Positions 6,236 to 14,572 of a stretch of DNA of 17,905 bases are shown here, piece by piece. Made by a program: the position numbers and the translations under genes. Below the pieces are notes generated by a model, which searched no databases, was not told the origin of the DNA, and saw nothing but the letters and a program-made list of their open reading frames with translations. Source of the DNA: CAISIP01 sp031367285 (GTDB lineage: Bacteria > Pseudomonadota > Gammaproteobacteria > Burkholderiales > Burkholderiaceae_C); assembly GCA_031367285.1 (NCBI GenBank), contig JANLPN010000002.1, positions 1-17,905 of the forward strand. The letters run 5' to 3'. The stretch's first letter is position 1; each line of letters starts with the position of its first letter.

Positions 6236-7873
6236 ATGCATGCGACCAAACCCATTCTTGCCGTCCTGACCACGCTGACAATGCTTGGTTGCTCTTCGGT
6301 TCCGCCGGCAGGCCCGGAGCGCGACAAGACCTACTACCTCACGATCCTGCACACCAACGACCACCACGGCAGGTTCTGGAAGAATGGCGACGGCGAATAT
6401 GGCATGGCGGCTCGCAAGACCGTCATTGACCAGATCCGGTCCGAGGTGTTCCTGTCCGGCGGCCAGAGCCTTCTGCTGGATGGCGGCGACGTCAACACCG
6501 GCGTTCCCGAGTCCGACCTGCAGGACGCGGTACCCGACTTCAAGGGCATGAACCTGCTCGGCTACGACGCCATGGCGGTCGGGAACCACGAGTTCGACAA
6601 GCCGCTGTCGGTGCTAAAAATGCAGCGCGACCTGATCCAGTTCCCGATGCTGGCGGCGAACATCTACGAAAACGGCCAACGCATGTTTGCGCCCTACAAG
6701 ATTTTCACGCTCGGTGGCTTGCGCGTGGGCGTGATGGGCCTTACAACCGAAGACACATTCAAGATGGTCAGCCCCGACAACGTGAAGAACATACAGTTCC
6801 GCGGCGTGATTTCCGAGGCCGCCAAAGTAGTGCCCGAATTGCGCGCGCAGGCGGATGTCGTCATTGCCGCCACCCATATGGGGCATTATGAAAACGGCAA
6901 CCACGGCACCCAGGCCGAGGGCGACGTGGAGATGGCGCGGGCGGTCAGAGGCATTGATCTGGTGGTCGGCGGCCACACCCAGAACCCGGCCTGCATGAAG
7001 GCTGAAAACGTGCTGGACCGCGAATATGTGCCGGGAACCGAATGCAGGCCGGACCGACAGAACGGCACCTGGATCGTTCAGGCGCACGAATGGGGCAAAT
7101 ACGTGGGCCGGGCAGATTTCGAATACCTCAACGGCGAATTCAAACTGGTCAAATACGCCTTGATTCCAGTCAACCTGAAAAAACCGGTCAAGACCGCTGA
7201 CGGCAAGACAAGCCTGGTGCCGTACACGAGCGAAATCGCCGAGAACCCGGAGATGCTCGACATGCTCAAGCCCTACCAGGACTTCGGGCAACAAAAACTG
7301 ACCGTGGAGATTGGCTCCACCGACGGCCGCCTCGAAGGAGACCGCGCCGTGGTACGCGCCAAACCAGCCTCCCTTGCGGTTCTGATTGGCCGGGCGTTAA
7401 TGGAGAAGACGAAGGCCGACTTCGCGGTCGTCAACGCTGGCGGCGTACGTGATTCATTCGCGCCCGGAAAACTGACCTATAAGGACGTGCTGAAAGTCCA
7501 GCCTTTCGGCAATACCACCGTGACGGTGGATCTGACCGGCAAGGAAGTGATGGACTATCTTGACGCCGCGGCCAAAATGAGCGTGGGCGCCGGTGCATTC
7601 GCCCAGTTTGCGGGCGTCAATCTCGTCATTACCGGCGGCAAGGTCACCAGCGCAAGCATCAAGGGAGCACCCATAGACCCGGCAAAGACTTACCGGATGG
7701 TCGTCAATAATTTCGTGGCGGCGGGTGGCGATGGTTACCCGAAGTTGACGTCGCACAAGAGTTTTGTTGACACCGGCTTCGTGGATGCCGACCTGCTGCG
7801 GGCATACATTACGGCGCGCAGCCCGCTCAAGGCGAGCGACTACGAGCCCGGCGATGCAGTGGTCAGAAAATGA
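6236..7873 (+). CDS. ushA: UshA-type bifunctional UDP-sugar hydrolase / 5'-nucleotidase, predicted lipoprotein
   Basis: A 545-residue periplasmic metallophosphoesterase that dephosphorylates nucleotides and cleaves UDP-sugars for salvage. The metal-binding motifs are all present: LHTNDHHG (D42, H44), DGGD (D85), GNHEFD (N117, H118), ATHMGHY (H214), and VVGGHTQ (H247). The C-terminal substrate domain is intact, with AGGVRDS, LKVQPFGNTTV and FVAAGGDGYP. Long stretches such as VQAHEWGKYVGRADFEYLNG and the last 60 residues match E. coli UshA as I remember it. Unlike E. coli UshA, the N-terminus ends in MLGCSS with C19 as lipidation site, so it is probably membrane-tethered, as in Vibrio NutA. I chose the ATG at 6236 because it begins the signal peptide, has a ribosome site and follows a good promoter. 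Confidence 0.92.
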   Translation: MHATKPILAVLTTLTMLGCSSVPPAGPERDKTYYLTILHTNDHHGRFWKNGDGEYGMAARKTVIDQIRSEVFLSGGQSLLLDGGDVNTGVPESDLQDAVPDFKGMNLLGYDAMAVGNHEFDKPLSVLKMQRDLIQFPMLAANIYENGQRMFAPYKIFTLGGLRVGVMGLTTEDTFKMVSPDNVKNIQFRGVISEAAKVVPELRAQADVVIAATHMGHYENGNHGTQAEGDVEMARAVRGIDLVVGGHTQNPACMKAENVLDREYVPGTECRPDRQNGTWIVQAHEWGKYVGRADFEYLNGEFKLVKYALIPVNLKKPVKTADGKTSLVPYTSEIAENPEMLDMLKPYQDFGQQKLTVEIGSTDGRLEGDRAVVRAKPASLAVLIGRALMEKTKADFAVVNAGGVRDSFAPGKLTYKDVLKVQPFGNTTVTVDLTGKEVMDYLDAAAKMSVGAGAFAQFAGVNLVITGGKVTSASIKGAPIDPAKTYRMVVNNFVAAGGDGYPKLTSHKSFVDTGFVDADLLRAYITARSPLKASDYEPGDAVVRK

Positions 7874-7914
7874 TTTCTACAGCACCGTTGTCGCGCCAAC
7901 GCTAACCGTATGTT

Positions 7915-7932
7915 CCGGGCATCGTGGCCCGG
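7915..7932 (+). terminator. Hairpin after ushA, possible terminator
   Basis: CCGGGC (7915-7920) pairs perfectly with GCCCGG (7927-7932) around a 6-base loop, about 40 bases after the ushA stop. No T-run follows immediately, only a CACTTT-rich stretch, so termination strength is doubtful. Confidence 0.35.
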
Positions 7933-7979
7933 CACCGCTGGTTGTCACTTTCACTTTCACTTCCACTCAGGAGACTGTC

Positions 7980-8120
7980 ATGGCCAAAGGTCAACAAAAA
8001 AGCAGCAAAGAAGCAAAGAAGCCAAAGAAGGATACTTCGCCCCCAAAACCGGTATCGCCCGACGCGGTACGTCCAACCATCACCACCGTGGTGCCAGTAC
8101 GCGGCAAGCTCAAGAAGTAA
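7980..8120 (+). CDS. Small basic protein, 46 residues, function unknown
   Basis: This short gene has a strong ribosome site, AGGAGA at 7969-7974, five bases before the ATG. The product begins MAKGQQKSSKEAKKPKKDTS and ends VVPVRGKLKK. It is rich in lysine, has no cysteine and no hydrophobic segment, and is probably disordered with a short hydrophobic patch (TITTVV). I recall near-identical small proteins of this type (MAKGQ...SNKEAKKPK...) in other Burkholderiales, always annotated as hypothetical, so I treat it as a real conserved gene. A nucleic-acid-binding role would suit the charge, but nothing in the sequence proves it. Confidence 0.72.
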   Translation: MAKGQQKSSKEAKKPKKDTSPPKPVSPDAVRPTITTVVPVRGKLKK

Positions 8121-8144
8121 ACCGCGTGCGTGCGCCCGAACCGT

Positions 8145-8161
8145 GCAAGGGGGCCACATGA
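8145..8161 (+). repeat. 17-bp direct repeat, copy 1 (ribosome site plus ATGA)
   Basis: GCAAGGGGGCCACATGA occurs here and again at 8374-8390, 229 bases apart. The second copy is the ribosome site and start codon of the hybrid kinase gene. This first copy similarly precedes an ATG (8158) opening a 20-codon frame. Confidence 0.85.
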
Positions 8162-8220
8162 GGCGCCGGGCCGTTCCCAAGGCGAATAACACCGCAATGC
8201 GAAGCATGGAGGTTGCCTGA
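8158..8220 (+). CDS. Putative 20-residue leader peptide
   Basis: An ATG directly after the G-rich repeat opens a 20-codon frame reading MRRRAVPKANN... and ending TGA at 8218-8220. The stop overlaps the next ATG (8220) as TGATG, the arrangement of translationally coupled genes. No homologue is known to me. It may be a leader peptide or chance, since the region looks like a structured repeat. Confidence 0.22.
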   Translation: MRRRAVPKANNTAMRSMEVA

Positions 8221-8390
8221 TGAGCAACGCTGGCCCGCCCCAAGTCGCGAAAACCCCCTCGGGGCTGGAGCCTGCGGCTCCAAGCCTGCTTGAGCAGGTT
8301 TGGACAGGCGACAGAGGCGATGCGTCTCGCAAGCCGCGGCCTGCAAGGCCTCGCGCAGTACGCGAAGCGACAAGCAAGGGGGCCACATGA
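8220..8390 (+). CDS. Putative 56-residue small ORF linked to the hybrid kinase start
   Basis: The frame opens at an ATG overlapping the preceding TGA and ends with TGA at 8388-8390, which overlaps the kinase ATG (8387-8389) as ATGA. The product (MSNAGPPQVAKTPSGLEPAA... ending SKGAT) is proline-, alanine- and arginine-rich, with no domain I recognise. The stretch is dominated by five consecutive hairpins, so the amino-acid content may simply reflect structured repeat DNA. The exact stop/start overlap is the main argument for translation. Confidence 0.25.
   Translation: MSNAGPPQVAKTPSGLEPAAPSLLEQVWTGDRGDASRKPRPARPRAVREATSKGAT
8254..8365 (+). repeat. Cluster of five short hairpins before the hybrid kinase gene
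   Basis: Perfect stems are at 8254-8264 (CCCC/GGGG), 8266-8282 (TGGAGCC/GGCTCCA), 8285-8298 (CCTGC/GCAGG with TTGA loop), 8338-8350 (GGCCT/AGGCC) and 8351-8365 (TCGCG/CGCGA). Such density within 112 bases suggests a structured leader RNA or a dispersed REP-like intergenic repeat. I cannot tell which from one copy. Confidence 0.5.
8374..8390 (+). repeat. 17-bp direct repeat, copy 2, containing the hybrid kinase start codon
   Basis: This is an exact second copy of the motif at 8145-8161. Its AAGGGGG serves as ribosome site and its ATGA contains both the kinase ATG (8387) and the stop of the preceding small frame (8388-8390). Confidence 0.85.
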
Positions 8391-10528
8391 CCAGGGCATC
8401 CCAGCGCAGGAGGCCGGGACAGTTGTTTCGCAATATTTCCGCGCTGGTGCAAGACAACAGCAGCCTGCCGGATGTTGCGGCCCAGGGTTATGGACTGCCG
8501 CAGATGATCGAGGATCTGCGCAAATACCAAGCGGAGCTGGAGATCCAGAACAAGGCTTTGCGCTACAGCCAGCGCGCGGCCGAGGGGGCGTCAGAACGCT
8601 TCCTCACGCTGTTCTCCAGCGTGCCACTGGCGCTCATGGTGGTGGACGAACACGGCATGGTGCTGGAGAGTAACGCGATGGCTCTGCGTTTGTTCCGGCC
8701 GCAGGAGAACGATCCGCCGCTGAATTTTCTGTTGCCGCTGGTCAGCGTTGCGCACTCCGACAAGGTTGCGCGTTCGTTTGCCCTGGCGAAAACCAGCGGT
8801 AACAGCGAGTCAAGCGAAGTAATTTTCCATGCGGGCTCTGCGGGCACCTTTGCCGGCGACCTGCATATCGCCAGAATCGACAACCCGCAGGACGAACTCG
8901 CCAATTTTATTTGCGCCATCATCGACCAGGGGCCCCTGCTGGCGGAGCGGCGCGCGCTGCAGGAAAGCGCCACCGCGCTGCGTCGGCGCAACGAAGAGCT
9001 GCACCTGAGCGAAAACCGTCTGGCCGCCATTATCAATTCATCGCTGGATGCCATCATCTGCGTGGACGCCAGCCGCAGCATCACTATTTTCAACCCCGCT
9101 GCGGCGGCATTGTTCCAGTGTCCGCCGGAACAGGCGCTGGGCAGCCCGCTGGAGCGTTTCCTGCCTGACGCGGTCCAGACCCTGACCTATAACCTGCTGT
9201 CCACCCACGCGCAACTGGGCGAGATGGAGGGCCGCACCATTAGCGGCAAGGCGCTGGCAGTCGAGGTCAGCGTCTCTTTCGAGCATCGGCTCGACGGCGA
9301 CATAATTACCGTGTTTGCGCGTGACCTTACAGCCCGCAAGAAGATTGAGACCCAACGCAACGTGCTGGAGGCCCAGTTGCGCGAATCGCAGAAGATGCAG
9401 GCGGTCGGCACCATGGCCGGCGGTATTGCACACGACTTCAACAATATTCTTGGCGCGATCCTGGGCAATGTGGAGTTGGCCAAGCAGGACGCGGGGGAGA
9501 ATTCACCGGCGCTTACGAGCCTGTCCGAGATAGAAAAGGCCGGTCGACGCGCGCGCGACCTGGTGCGCCAGATTCTTACCTTCAGCCGCAACGAAACACC
9601 CAAACGCAGCGCCATCCAGCTGGCGGAAGTAATCCACGAAACCACACGCCTGCTCAAGGTCACGCTGCCTCCCTCCATCGATCTGCACTTGCGCATTGAC
9701 CAGCACGTACCCGCCGTGATGGCCGATGCGACCCAGGTCGAGCAGGCCTTGCTCAACCTGTGCACCAACGCCATGCATGCCATAGGCTCCGAAAAGGGAA
9801 CCATCAGCGTGCAACTCAGCAGTACCTATTCGCTGTCGCTCAAGGAAGAGCGGCGCGGCATCTCGCGCGGCCACCACGTGACGCTGGCAGTACGTGATAC
9901 CGGCACCGGCATCGACCCGGACACCATGGAGCGTATCTTCGAGCCGTTCTTCACCACCAAACCGGTGGGCCAGGGTACCGGCCTGGGCCTGGCGGTGGTG
10001 CACGGCATCATGCGCACCCACCAGGGGTCGGTGGGTGTCAAAAGCACGCCAGGCAAAGGCAGCGTTTTCACGCTTTATTTTCCGCCTGCCGAGACCCTCG
10101 CCGTGGCTTCCCAGCTGGAAATGGCGTTTCCCAGCACGGTGCAGGGGCAGGGCAAACACGTCATGTACGTAGACGACGACGAAGCGCTGGTATTTCTGGT
10201 CGAACGGGTATTGACGAGAAAGGGCTTTAAGGTAAGCTCGTTCACCGACCCGCACCTGGCGTCGCTGGCACTGCGTGCGCACCCGCAGGACTTCGACCTG
10301 CTGGTGACCGACTACAACATGCCCGGCTTTTGCGGTGTGGATCTGTTGCGCGAAGCCCGTGTTGTGCGGCCCGACCTTCCGGTGGCGCTGGCGTCGGGCT
10401 ACGTCACTGCTGAAATCGAGCAACAAGCCTTCGCCGAAGGTGCCGGCGCGCTGATCCACAAGCCCAATGACGTGGAGGAGTTGTGCGACATCGTGCAGAA
10501 GCTGGTGCACGGAAACGGTGGCCGCTGA
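8387..10528 (+). CDS. Soluble PAS-PAS hybrid sensor histidine kinase with C-terminal receiver domain
   Basis: A 713-residue protein without membrane segments, hence a cytoplasmic sensor. An N-terminal coiled region (MIEDLRKYQAELEIQNKAL, about 45-63) leads into one PAS-like domain (about 68-180, LFSSVPLALMVVDEHG), then a second PAS (about 212-320, IINSSLDAIICVDASRSITIFNPAAA). The HisKA domain has phospho-acceptor H349 in GGIAHDFNN. The ATPase has N461 (CTNAMHA), DTGTGID, FEPFFTTK and GTGLGLAVV. The receiver (about 590-705) has the acidic triplet D596-D598, phospho-acceptor D642 in VTDYNMPG, and K692 (IHKPND). The HDFNN box is typical of the NtrB/FixL-related kinases with terminal receivers. 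The signal is unknown; no haem- or flavin-specific PAS signature is obvious. There is no DNA-binding domain and no partner regulator next door, so output is likely to an orphan phosphotransfer protein or regulator elsewhere. The start has a strong G-rich ribosome site. Confidence 0.88.
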   Translation: MTRASQRRRPGQLFRNISALVQDNSSLPDVAAQGYGLPQMIEDLRKYQAELEIQNKALRYSQRAAEGASERFLTLFSSVPLALMVVDEHGMVLESNAMALRLFRPQENDPPLNFLLPLVSVAHSDKVARSFALAKTSGNSESSEVIFHAGSAGTFAGDLHIARIDNPQDELANFICAIIDQGPLLAERRALQESATALRRRNEELHLSENRLAAIINSSLDAIICVDASRSITIFNPAAAALFQCPPEQALGSPLERFLPDAVQTLTYNLLSTHAQLGEMEGRTISGKALAVEVSVSFEHRLDGDIITVFARDLTARKKIETQRNVLEAQLRESQKMQAVGTMAGGIAHDFNNILGAILGNVELAKQDAGENSPALTSLSEIEKAGRRARDLVRQILTFSRNETPKRSAIQLAEVIHETTRLLKVTLPPSIDLHLRIDQHVPAVMADATQVEQALLNLCTNAMHAIGSEKGTISVQLSSTYSLSLKEERRGISRGHHVTLAVRDTGTGIDPDTMERIFEPFFTTKPVGQGTGLGLAVVHGIMRTHQGSVGVKSTPGKGSVFTLYFPPAETLAVASQLEMAFPSTVQGQGKHVMYVDDDEALVFLVERVLTRKGFKVSSFTDPHLASLALRAHPQDFDLLVTDYNMPGFCGVDLLREARVVRPDLPVALASGYVTAEIEQQAFAEGAGALIHKPNDVEELCDIVQKLVHGNGGR

Positions 10529-11162
10529 TCTGGTCGTACTGTACGAGGACGATGCGCTGCTGGTGCTGGACAAACCAGCCGGCCTGCTGTCGGTGCCCGG
10601 GCGTGGAGATGACAAACAGGACTGCCTCAGCATCCGCGCACAAGCGCACCGCGCGGATGCCCTGGTCGTGCATCGGCTTGACATGGCCACCTCGGGGCTG
10701 ATGTTGATGGCACGTGGCAAATTGGCACAACAAACCCTGAGCCGGGCATTCGCCAAGAGGCAAGTCAACAAGACATATGTGGCCCTCGTACACGGCCGTT
10801 TGGCGGCGACGCCGCGGGATGCATGGGGTGTAATCAACCTGGCGATTGCGCTGGACTGGCCCAATCGGCCTCGCAGCATCGTCCGGGCTGAGGGGGGACG
10901 GGCAAGCACCACGCGTTGGCGGGTGCTTTCAGCTCCAGACACATCGCATACGCGGGTCGAGCTGGAGCCGGTGACCGGCCGCTCCCACCAGCTCCGGGTT
11001 CACATGCTGGCGATCGGCCACCCCATCGTGGGCGACCAGTTGTACACACCGCCATCCATGCTGGACGGTGCTGCGCGGCTGATGCTGCACGCCACCCACA
11101 TCGGTTTCGCACACCCCGTAACCGCCCGCCTCATGGTATTTTCCAGCGCGCCTGATTTTTGA
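10518..11162 (+). CDS. rluA: RluA-family rRNA/tRNA pseudouridine synthase
   Basis: A 214-residue protein converting uridine to pseudouridine in RNA. The catalytic aspartate is D55 in VHRLDMATSG. Matches to E. coli RluA as I remember it run through LLSVPGR, DWPNRP, and GRSHQLRVHMLAIGHPIVGDQLY, and the length (219 in E. coli) is right, with no S4 domain, which separates it from RluC and RluD. E. coli RluA modifies 23S rRNA U746 and tRNA U32; the same targets are likely here. I chose the GTG at 10518, which overlaps the end of the kinase gene by 11 bases, because no ATG falls near the domain start; an ATG at 10467 would add 17 residues of shadow sequence. Co-transcription with the kinase is likely from the overlap. 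The gene ends 11 bases from the convergent sensor kinase stop, with no obvious terminator. Confidence 0.87.
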   Translation: MAADLVVLYEDDALLVLDKPAGLLSVPGRGDDKQDCLSIRAQAHRADALVVHRLDMATSGLMLMARGKLAQQTLSRAFAKRQVNKTYVALVHGRLAATPRDAWGVINLAIALDWPNRPRSIVRAEGGRASTTRWRVLSAPDTSHTRVELEPVTGRSHQLRVHMLAIGHPIVGDQLYTPPSMLDGAARLMLHATHIGFAHPVTARLMVFSSAPDF

Positions 11163-12512
11163 TCCGATTGCTGCTACGTGGGTGCGGACGGCAGCGGCAA
11201 CAGTGGCAAAGTCAGCGTAGCCTCCAGTCCCGGATCGGCATTGCAAAACACCAGGCTGCCACCATGTGCCTGGGCCACCAGGCGCGATAGGTAAAGACCC
11301 AGGCCCACACCTCCGGTGCTGCGTTGGCGCGCCGTGTCGGTGCGGTAAAAGGGCTCGGCCAGATGCGGCAGTTGCTCCGGTTTTACACCCGGGCCAAAGT
11401 CGCGCACCACCAGTTTCAGGCATTGTGCTTGCACCGCTAGCGACAGCGTTGGCGCATCCCTGCCCTCGCCGCCGTAACGCAAGGCGTTGTCAAGCAGGTT
11501 GCGCAGGGCAAGCCGAAACCGGGACTGATCGACGACCAGCGCCCGCGCATCCCCGTCAATTTCCACGTGCACCGGCGCAAATGCGCTTCGGCTTGTCAAG
11601 ACCTCGTGCACCAGGTTGGCAATATCGACACGCTCCAGGTGCAGCGCCACATGGGCATCCGACAGACGCTCGCTTTCGAGCAAATCGGTGATCAAATCCC
11701 GCATTTCGGCCAGGTCACGCAACAAGGCCTCTCGCGTGCCTTGTGTTTCAGCCACCTCGGGCAGCAGCTCGGCATTAAGCCGGGCCCGTGTCAGGGGGGA
11801 GCGCAACTCGTGGCTGATAGCCAGCAACAGGGCGCGTTTGCCGTCAAGCATCTTCTGGATGTCCTGCGCCATGGTGTTGATCTGCGCCGCCAAGTCGCCC
11901 AACTCGTCGCGCCAGCGCACGGCAATGGGCTGGTCGAAAGCACCGCGTCCGAAGCGTTGCGCTCCGGCGCGAATGTCGTCCAGCGGACGCAATAAGCGGC
12001 GCAGGTAACCATACGCCAAAGCCGTAATCACCAGCAACATACCGAGGGTGAACCAGCCTATCAGCCGCGGCTGGCTCTTCCAGGACAGATCGCCCAGGCC
12101 CAGCACCACGCGGTGCCCATCGGCAGTCACACGCTCCAGCAGCCGGGGCCCGCTGTCACGCCGCCACTCGCCTGGATCGTCCCAATCATCCCGGTATTGT
12201 TTTTTGCCGCTGGAGGACCAATGCACCGCGGGGCCATCGATACGCACCGACAGCGGCAAGCGCGCTGTCAGGGCTTTGGCCCGTTCCACGCTGGGCGGGG
12301 ACCCGATTTCAGCCACCAGCCGGTCTACATAGTCGCCGAGCAGGGGGGCCACGGCCTGGCGCCACCCCATGCCAATGGCGCGCTGCGTGCCAGCCAGAAA
12401 AATTGCCGTGGTAGTCAGCGCCAGCAGCAGGAACACCAGCACCAGTTTCAGCCGCAGCGAATGCCGTAGGGCGTAACGCGCCCGGTGATGCCAGTGGCGG
12501 GCGCGGCGCGTT

Positions 12513-13199
<687 letters not shown>

Positions 13200-13220
13200 T
13201 CGCCACCCCGAAGCCCGGCA

Positions 13221-13691
13221 TCAGCCGCGGCCGAACCAACCGTGACGCCGCTGCATGAAGTCACGCACTTTTTGCTGCTGGGCGGGGTTCAGGCTGTCAA
13301 AGAAGTCGGCTGCGGCCGCGATCACTTCCGGGCTCTTGCCACGGATCGCCTGGGTCTTCTCGTCGACGATGGCCTGCGCGCGTGCCTTGTCGAACTGCGC
13401 CCCGGCAACCAGCGCCTGCGCTTCGGCGCGCGGATCGGTGGTTTTGCCGACCAACGCCAGGCGTTGCTCGCGCATCCGGTCCCCCAGGGTGGCCAGGCGC
13501 TGCTTCTGCTGCTCGCTCAGCTCAAGCTCCTTGCCCACGCGCTCGACCATCTTCGCCTTGAATTTGGCCGAGTCCGCTTCGCTCATGGCCATGCCGTGGT
13601 GGTGCTCGCGCGATCCGCAGGCGCTCAGACCGCCGACAATAATACTTGCACCGAACAGGCCAACAAGCGTACGCTTGATCCAGAGTTTCAT
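13221..13691 (-). CDS. Spy/CpxP-family periplasmic lipoprotein (LTxxQ-type)
   Basis: A 156-residue exported protein. The signal peptide (KRTLVGLFGASIIVGGLSAC) ends in a lipobox with the cysteine at residue 25. The mature part is helical and has two LTxxQ-like motifs, LSEQQKQRL (about residue 58) and LNPAQQQKV (about 135), characteristic of Spy, CpxP and related metal-stress proteins. The family comprises periplasmic chaperones or signal modulators that dampen a two-component kinase. A HHHGMAM stretch just after the lipid anchor could bind metal. It is the first gene of the operon with the regulator and kinase, which suggests negative feedback on the sensor as CpxP does on CpxA (inference). 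The ATG at 13691 has AAAGGAAA upstream and begins a clean signal peptide. Confidence 0.83.
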   Translation of the reverse strand: MKLWIKRTLVGLFGASIIVGGLSACGSREHHHGMAMSEADSAKFKAKMVERVGKELELSEQQKQRLATLGDRMREQRLALVGKTTDPRAEAQALVAGAQFDKARAQAIVDEKTQAIRGKSPEVIAAAADFFDSLNPAQQQKVRDFMQRRHGWFGRG

Positions 13692-13695
13692 GATT

Positions 13696-13710
13696 TTTCC
13701 TTTGAGGAAA
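13696..13710 (-). promoter_or_regulatory. Small hairpin overlapping the ribosome site of the Spy-like gene
   Basis: On the minus strand TTTCC (13710-13706) pairs with GGAAA (13700-13696) around a 5-base loop, and the GGAAA arm is part of the Shine-Dalgarno sequence four bases before the ATG. Pairing could limit translation, but a 5-bp AT-containing stem is weak. Confidence 0.25.
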
Positions 13711-13876
13711 GTGGTTAAACAGGCTTTGATGGTGCCGCGCATGGCCCGAGCAGTGGTCTCACGGCCGTTTCGCCGTGTATCGGTTTGTTGCGGAGCCGGC
13801 CAACGCTTTTGACTTGCGTGCCCCGGAACTTCCTCAGCCACCTCACTCTCAGACAAAGAAACCCGGAGGACCTTGC

Positions 13877-14515
13877 ATGACCAAGCCGAACCCTGCGCCA
13901 AACTCTCACCGGCGCTCCGTAGCAGCGGCGCTGATGGCGGTACCGGCACTCTGGCTTGGCTTACGCGCGCAGGCGCAGCCAGCGCGCCGTGCGACGCCAG
14001 GCCAGACCGAAGGCCCGTTCTACCCGGTGGAAATTCCCAAGGACAGCGATTTCGACCTGCTGCATAACGGGCCTTTGGCCTATGGGCGTGGCCAGCCAAG
14101 CTGGGTCGAAGGCGTGGTGACGGATCTGGACGGCAAACCAGTGCGCGGCGCGCAGGTGGAGATATGGCAATGCGACGAAGCCGGGCATTACCACCATCCA
14201 GGTGATGGCAACCGCGCGGATGCCGCTTTCCAGGGTTTCGGCCGGGTGGCGGTCAACGCCGACGGGCAGTACCGCTTCCGGACCATTCGTCCGGTGGCAT
14301 ACAGCGGGCGGGCGCCCCATGTACATGTGAAGGTAAAGCTGGGAACACGCCACCTGCTCACCACCCAGCTGTATGTCTTGGGAGACCCGCACAACGAGCG
14401 CGACTTTGTGTGGCGCAATCTGCCCGACGCGATAGATCGGTCGGCGGTCACCGTGCCATTTGTCCCGGTCGCGGACGGGTTGCGGGCCAATTTCGCGATT
14501 ACGGTCGCCATTTGA
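13877..14515 (+). CDS. Exported intradiol ring-cleavage dioxygenase homologue (Tat signal)
   Basis: A 212-residue protein related to the protocatechuate 3,4-dioxygenase/catechol 1,2-dioxygenase family, non-haem Fe(III) enzymes that cleave catechols between the hydroxyls. All four expected iron ligands are visible: Y105 in GHYHHPGD, Y142 in RPVAYSG, and H148 and H150 in PHVHV. TEGPFYP at the front and EGVVTDLDGKPVRGAQVEIWQCD, DGQYRFRTIRP are family hallmarks. The N-terminus has HRRSVAAALMAVPALWLGLRAQA, a twin-arginine-type signal, so folded enzyme is probably sent to the periplasm, unlike cytoplasmic catabolic dioxygenases. It sits beside a thiolase but no other aromatic pathway genes, so the substrate is unknown; it may act on phenolics or on a quinone-like compound. 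The ATG at 13877 has GGAGGA six bases upstream. Confidence 0.82.
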   Translation: MTKPNPAPNSHRRSVAAALMAVPALWLGLRAQAQPARRATPGQTEGPFYPVEIPKDSDFDLLHNGPLAYGRGQPSWVEGVVTDLDGKPVRGAQVEIWQCDEAGHYHHPGDGNRADAAFQGFGRVAVNADGQYRFRTIRPVAYSGRAPHVHVKVKLGTRHLLTTQLYVLGDPHNERDFVWRNLPDAIDRSAVTVPFVPVADGLRANFAITVAI

Positions 14516-14572
14516 CGGCACGTTTTTGCGGCAAACTCGGAGCCTTGTCCATTGAACACCCAGGGAGGCCCT

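Noticed and set aside
7944..7966. Short TTTCAC-type hexamer repeat before the small basic protein
   Set aside because: Only about three imperfect units; too short to distinguish from chance.
7974..7984. CTGTCAT resembling half of a Pho box near the small protein's start codon
   Set aside because: Only one half-site is present, it overlaps the start codon, and it lies downstream of ushA where it could not control that gene.
9503..10942. 479-residue minus-strand open frame opposite the hybrid kinase and rluA
   Set aside because: Both genes beneath it have complete catalytic motifs in their own frames; the antisense product shows no domain.
13692..14099. Extension of the Spy-like protein to a 292-residue form
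   Set aside because: It would remove the signal peptide from the N-terminus and overlap the dioxygenase gene; the ATG at 13691 has a good ribosome site.
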